64,000 bases of DNA from Chitinophagaceae bacterium (GTDB lineage: Bacteria > Bacteroidota > Bacteroidia > Chitinophagales > Chitinophagaceae), in the NCBI GenBank assembly GCA_023957125.1, contig JAMLHL010000023.1:1-64000 (forward strand). The letters run 5' to 3'. Under the pieces are notes generated by a model. That model made no database searches. It saw only the letters and a program-made list of their open reading frames with translations, and had not been told where the DNA came from. Below, piece after piece: positions 63,322 to 64,000 of this stretch (position 1 is the first letter of the stretch; the number at the start of each line of letters is the position of its first letter). Position numbers and translations under genes: made by a program.

Positions 63322-64000
63322 TTACCAATCATAAACTTCTACCAATGCTCCTTTGCGTTTAACCATGTCGTCTTCGTAAAGTAATACAAATGCATTGGCA
63401 TCGGCAAATGGCAGCAGGTTAAAAGAATCCTGTCCGCCTAAAATTGTTACTTCCCCGTTTTTTACCCGGGCTTTTAAAATGTTTGCTAAGGGTGTTTTTT
63501 TCTTCCAGTCGTGGGCCAGAGGGAGCAGGGCGGAACAGGAAAAACTGCCGGCGTCTCCTGAAAAAAGTTGCAGACAGGGCTTTACATATTGGTTAAAGCA
63601 GGTAAGTACCGCCGCGGGATTTCCGGGTAAGCCAAAAATTAACCGATCTCCTTTTTTGCCTGCGAATAACGGCTTCCCGGGTTTCTGCCTGATCTTGTAA
63701 AAAAGCGTTTGTACGCCTTCGTCTGCCAGTGCTTTGTGTACAAAGTCATATTCCCCCACAGAAATTCCTCCGGATAAGATCAACATATCGCTCTCCTTCA
63801 AAGCGCAGGAAATCCGGGTTTTTAATTCAGCGGGATCGTCTTTAACGTGCACTGATCGGATAGGGTTAATACCGGCTTGCCCGAGATAGGAAGAAATAGC
63901 AGCCTGGTTGGCGTTATAAACTTCTCCGTTTTGCAGCGGCCTCCCCGGATCCACCAATTCGTTTCCTGTGACGATCACTGCAACTTTTGGTTTTTGATAA
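63322..64000 (-). CDS. moeA: molybdopterin molybdenumtransferase MoeA (C-terminal part)
   Basis: The frame is open to the window edge, so only the last ~226 residues are here (a full MoeA is ~400). It contains VTGNELVDPGRPLQNGEVYNANQ, SDMLILSGGISVGEYDFV (MoCF_biosynth signature), RQKPGKPLFAGKKGDRLIFGLPGNPAAVLTCF (active-site region) and a C-terminal beta domain. MoeA inserts molybdate into adenylyl-molybdopterin. It is the first visible gene of the cofactor run. Confidence 0.93.
   Translation of the reverse strand, partial: YQKPKVAVIVTGNELVDPGRPLQNGEVYNANQAAISSYLGQAGINPIRSVHVKDDPAELKTRISCALKESDMLILSGGISVGEYDFVHKALADEGVQTLFYKIRQKPGKPLFAGKKGDRLIFGLPGNPAAVLTCFNQYVKPCLQLFSGDAGSFSCSALLPLAHDWKKKTPLANILKARVKNGEVTILGGQDSFNLLPFADANAFVLLYEDDMVKRKGALVEVYDW

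Overview
The window looks like a chromosomal segment of a Bacteroidota bacterium, probably of the Chitinophagaceae or a close relative. This is inferred from a SusC/SusD pair, a type III glutamine synthetase, a metalloprotease with a type IX secretion C-terminal domain, a MoaC/MoaB fusion, and many short SPII lipoproteins. No rRNA, CRISPR array or intact insertion sequence was seen. Two tRNA-Ser genes are present (GCU near 18.9 kb and CGA near 56.2 kb).

Region by region: 0-3.4 kb holds the tail of an unknown gene, a secreted hypothetical protein and a patatin-like lipase. 3.6-13 kb holds a sulfatase overlapping a Kef-type antiporter, a Tat-exported Gfo/Idh/MocA oxidoreductase, an esterase-fold lipoprotein that has lost its catalytic residues, sucC, a diheme cytochrome c and a Cu/Zn superoxide dismutase lipoprotein. 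13.4-22.6 kb holds an ABC-2 exporter, a DUF3127 protein, dnaA behind a long AT-rich spacer, acylphosphatase, tRNA-Ser(GCU), a hairpin repeat, a PepSY-like lipoprotein, a DUF805 protein and an LTA-synthase-like phosphotransferase. 22.8-36 kb holds glnN, a small glycan-synthesis group, transketolase with a universal stress protein, and small redox and sugar-acid genes ending in an L-fuconate dehydratase-like enzyme. 36.6-50.2 kb holds an FMN-dependent 2-hydroxyacid dehydrogenase, a GH95 fucosidase, rarA, a glutaminyl cyclase, an M43 protease, and a LacI-regulated SusC/SusD transport pair with a clear operator.

The most interesting part is a 5.8-kb accessory island at about 50.43-56.20 kb, on the 3' side of tRNA-Ser(CGA). 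It is bounded by a 23-base exact direct repeat: one copy is the tRNA 3' end and the other lies near 50.44 kb. All its defence genes lie on the minus strand: an XRE regulator with a palindromic operator, an intact 1085-residue PLD-nuclease/SNF2-type helicase, a DUF1016 PD-(D/E)XK nuclease broken by one frameshift in a run of six A, the first 71 codons of an Eco57I-type methyltransferase, and, directly fused to that stub in the same frame, the last ~100 codons of a prokaryotic Argonaute PIWI domain. A deleted serine-recombinase gene lies next to the tRNA. I read this as a decaying restriction-like plus Argonaute island whose helicase has outlived its methyltransferase.

56.4-64 kb is a long minus-strand run for molybdenum cofactor synthesis (moeA, mobA, moaD, moeB-rhodanese, moaE, an SDR protein, moaCB). 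It ends in two unknown small proteins and a molybdopterin-binding lipoprotein that may use the cofactor. Intergenic spaces carry several families of short dispersed or tandem repeats. All identifications rest on reading motifs by eye; no database search was run.
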